Below the pieces are notes generated by a model. That model was not told the DNA's origin. It saw only the letters and a list, made by a program, of their open reading frames with translations, and ran no database searches. From Candidatus Omnitrophota bacterium (GTDB taxonomy: Bacteria; Omnitrophota; Gorgyraeia; Duberdicusellales; 4484-171): a stretch of 7,256 nt of DNA. Where the stretch lies: assembly GCA_023818995.1 (NCBI GenBank), contig JAMWDA010000079.1:1-7256 (forward strand), given 5' to 3'. Positions 5,151 through 7,256 of the stretch are shown here, one piece after another. Both the position numbers and the translations under genes were made by a program. The stretch's first letter is position 1; the number at the start of each line of letters is the position of its first letter.

Positions 5151-5177
5151 TTAGCAATTTGGGCTTAAGAATGCTAA
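5151..5177 (+). promoter_or_regulatory. CIRCE operator (HrcA binding site), diverged
   Basis: The site reads TTAGCAATT-N9-GAATGCTAA. The CIRCE consensus is TTAGCACTC-N9-GAGTGCTAA, so the 9-9-9 geometry is exact and the outer TTAGCA/TGCTAA arms are perfect. Left arm positions 7 and 9 and one inner position of the right arm differ. It lies 3 bp after the -10 box and 25 bp before the groES start codon. HrcA bound here would block initiation and release it on heat or misfolding stress, as GroEL becomes occupied. HrcA itself is not in the window. Confidence 0.88.
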
Positions 5178-5202
5178 TTAAGAAGGAAAAGGGGGTGAAA
5201 TT

Positions 5203-7141
<1,939 letters not shown>

Positions 7142-7174
7142 GATTGGTAGAAAACATTTTTAGGAATAATTTTT

Positions 7175-7208
7175 AAACCCTGTATCGATATAGATACAGG
7201 GTTTTTTT
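7175..7208 (+). terminator. Intrinsic terminator of groES-groEL
   Basis: A perfect 12-bp stem (AAACCCTGTATC paired with GATACAGGGTTT) has a 6-nt loop (GATATA) and runs into a tract of seven T. It stands 33 bp after the groEL stop codon, a strong rho-independent terminator. On the opposite strand the A side gives a shorter T run, so it may act weakly both ways. Confidence 0.95.
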
Positions 7209-7250
7209 ATAATCTATGTTTATTTAATATAAATTTAAATTAAAAAGGAG
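7208..7250 (+). promoter_or_regulatory. Start signals of a gene beyond the window
   Basis: AAGGAG at 7245-7250 is a good Shine-Dalgarno with only 6 nt left in the window, so a + strand start codon probably lies just past position 7256. A TATAAT at 7208-7213 overlaps the end of the terminator T run and could be a -10 box, but no clear -35 precedes it. The next gene is thus probably transcribed separately from groESL. Confidence 0.5.
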
Positions 7251-7256
7251 TTAATT

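Overview
The window is AT-rich bacterial DNA, probably chromosomal, with a few intact genes set among CRISPR spacers, gene remnants and long non-coding stretches. A CIRCE-type operator in front of groES, a standard groES-groEL pair, Shine-Dalgarno sites of the AGGAGG type and a Cas6-type CRISPR repeat all point to a bacterium. The GroEL tail (PGGGYPPPY instead of the usual GGM repeat) and the amount of gene decay would suit an uncultured low-GC lineage such as a candidate phylum. That placement is a guess; the sequence does not fix the taxon.

Layout. Positions 1-614 are the trailer end of a CRISPR array read on the + strand: a cut repeat at the window edge, eight identical 30-nt repeats, nine spacers and a degenerate last repeat. 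No cas gene is present; leader and any cas genes would lie to the left. A heptad tandem repeat (625-659) and a non-coding gap follow. A promoter-like TATAAT overlapping an inverted repeat precedes a small two-helix membrane protein (982-1185) with a dubious ORF joined to its stop codon. From 1342 to about 2140 there is no convincing gene, only two reading frames with internal stops. A DUF4870/Tic20-like membrane protein (2240-2578) follows with its own promoter and a GCGA-loop hairpin before its ribosome site.

The centre is a scar. A DUF2339-type polytopic membrane protein gene (2703-4051) is frameshifted in a G run and split by the 5' end of an IS110-family transposase gene in the opposite direction (about 3001-3250). 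The transposase is cut after about 67 codons and DUF2339 sequence also seems to be missing, which suggests insertion followed by a deletion from inside the element into the host gene. Next (4107-4552) is a relic of a conserved uncharacterised family (WFQWYCRYY-x-GRR and C-terminal NWAYNSRKI motifs), with six in-frame TAA/TAG codons yet almost no frame loss. About 570 bp with no intact gene follow.

The right end is housekeeping: a TTGACA/TAAAAT promoter, a diverged CIRCE operator covering the expected transcription start, groES (5203-5490), groEL (5504-7141) and a strong intrinsic terminator (7175-7208). A Shine-Dalgarno sequence at the last bases announces another + strand gene beyond the window. 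GroES and GroEL form one folding machine, predicted to be repressed by HrcA. I found no convincing new multi-gene system. The most unusual items are the stop-riddled but frame-preserved relic, the IS110/DUF2339 scar, and a Glu in place of the third Gly of the GroEL GGG nucleotide-site loop.
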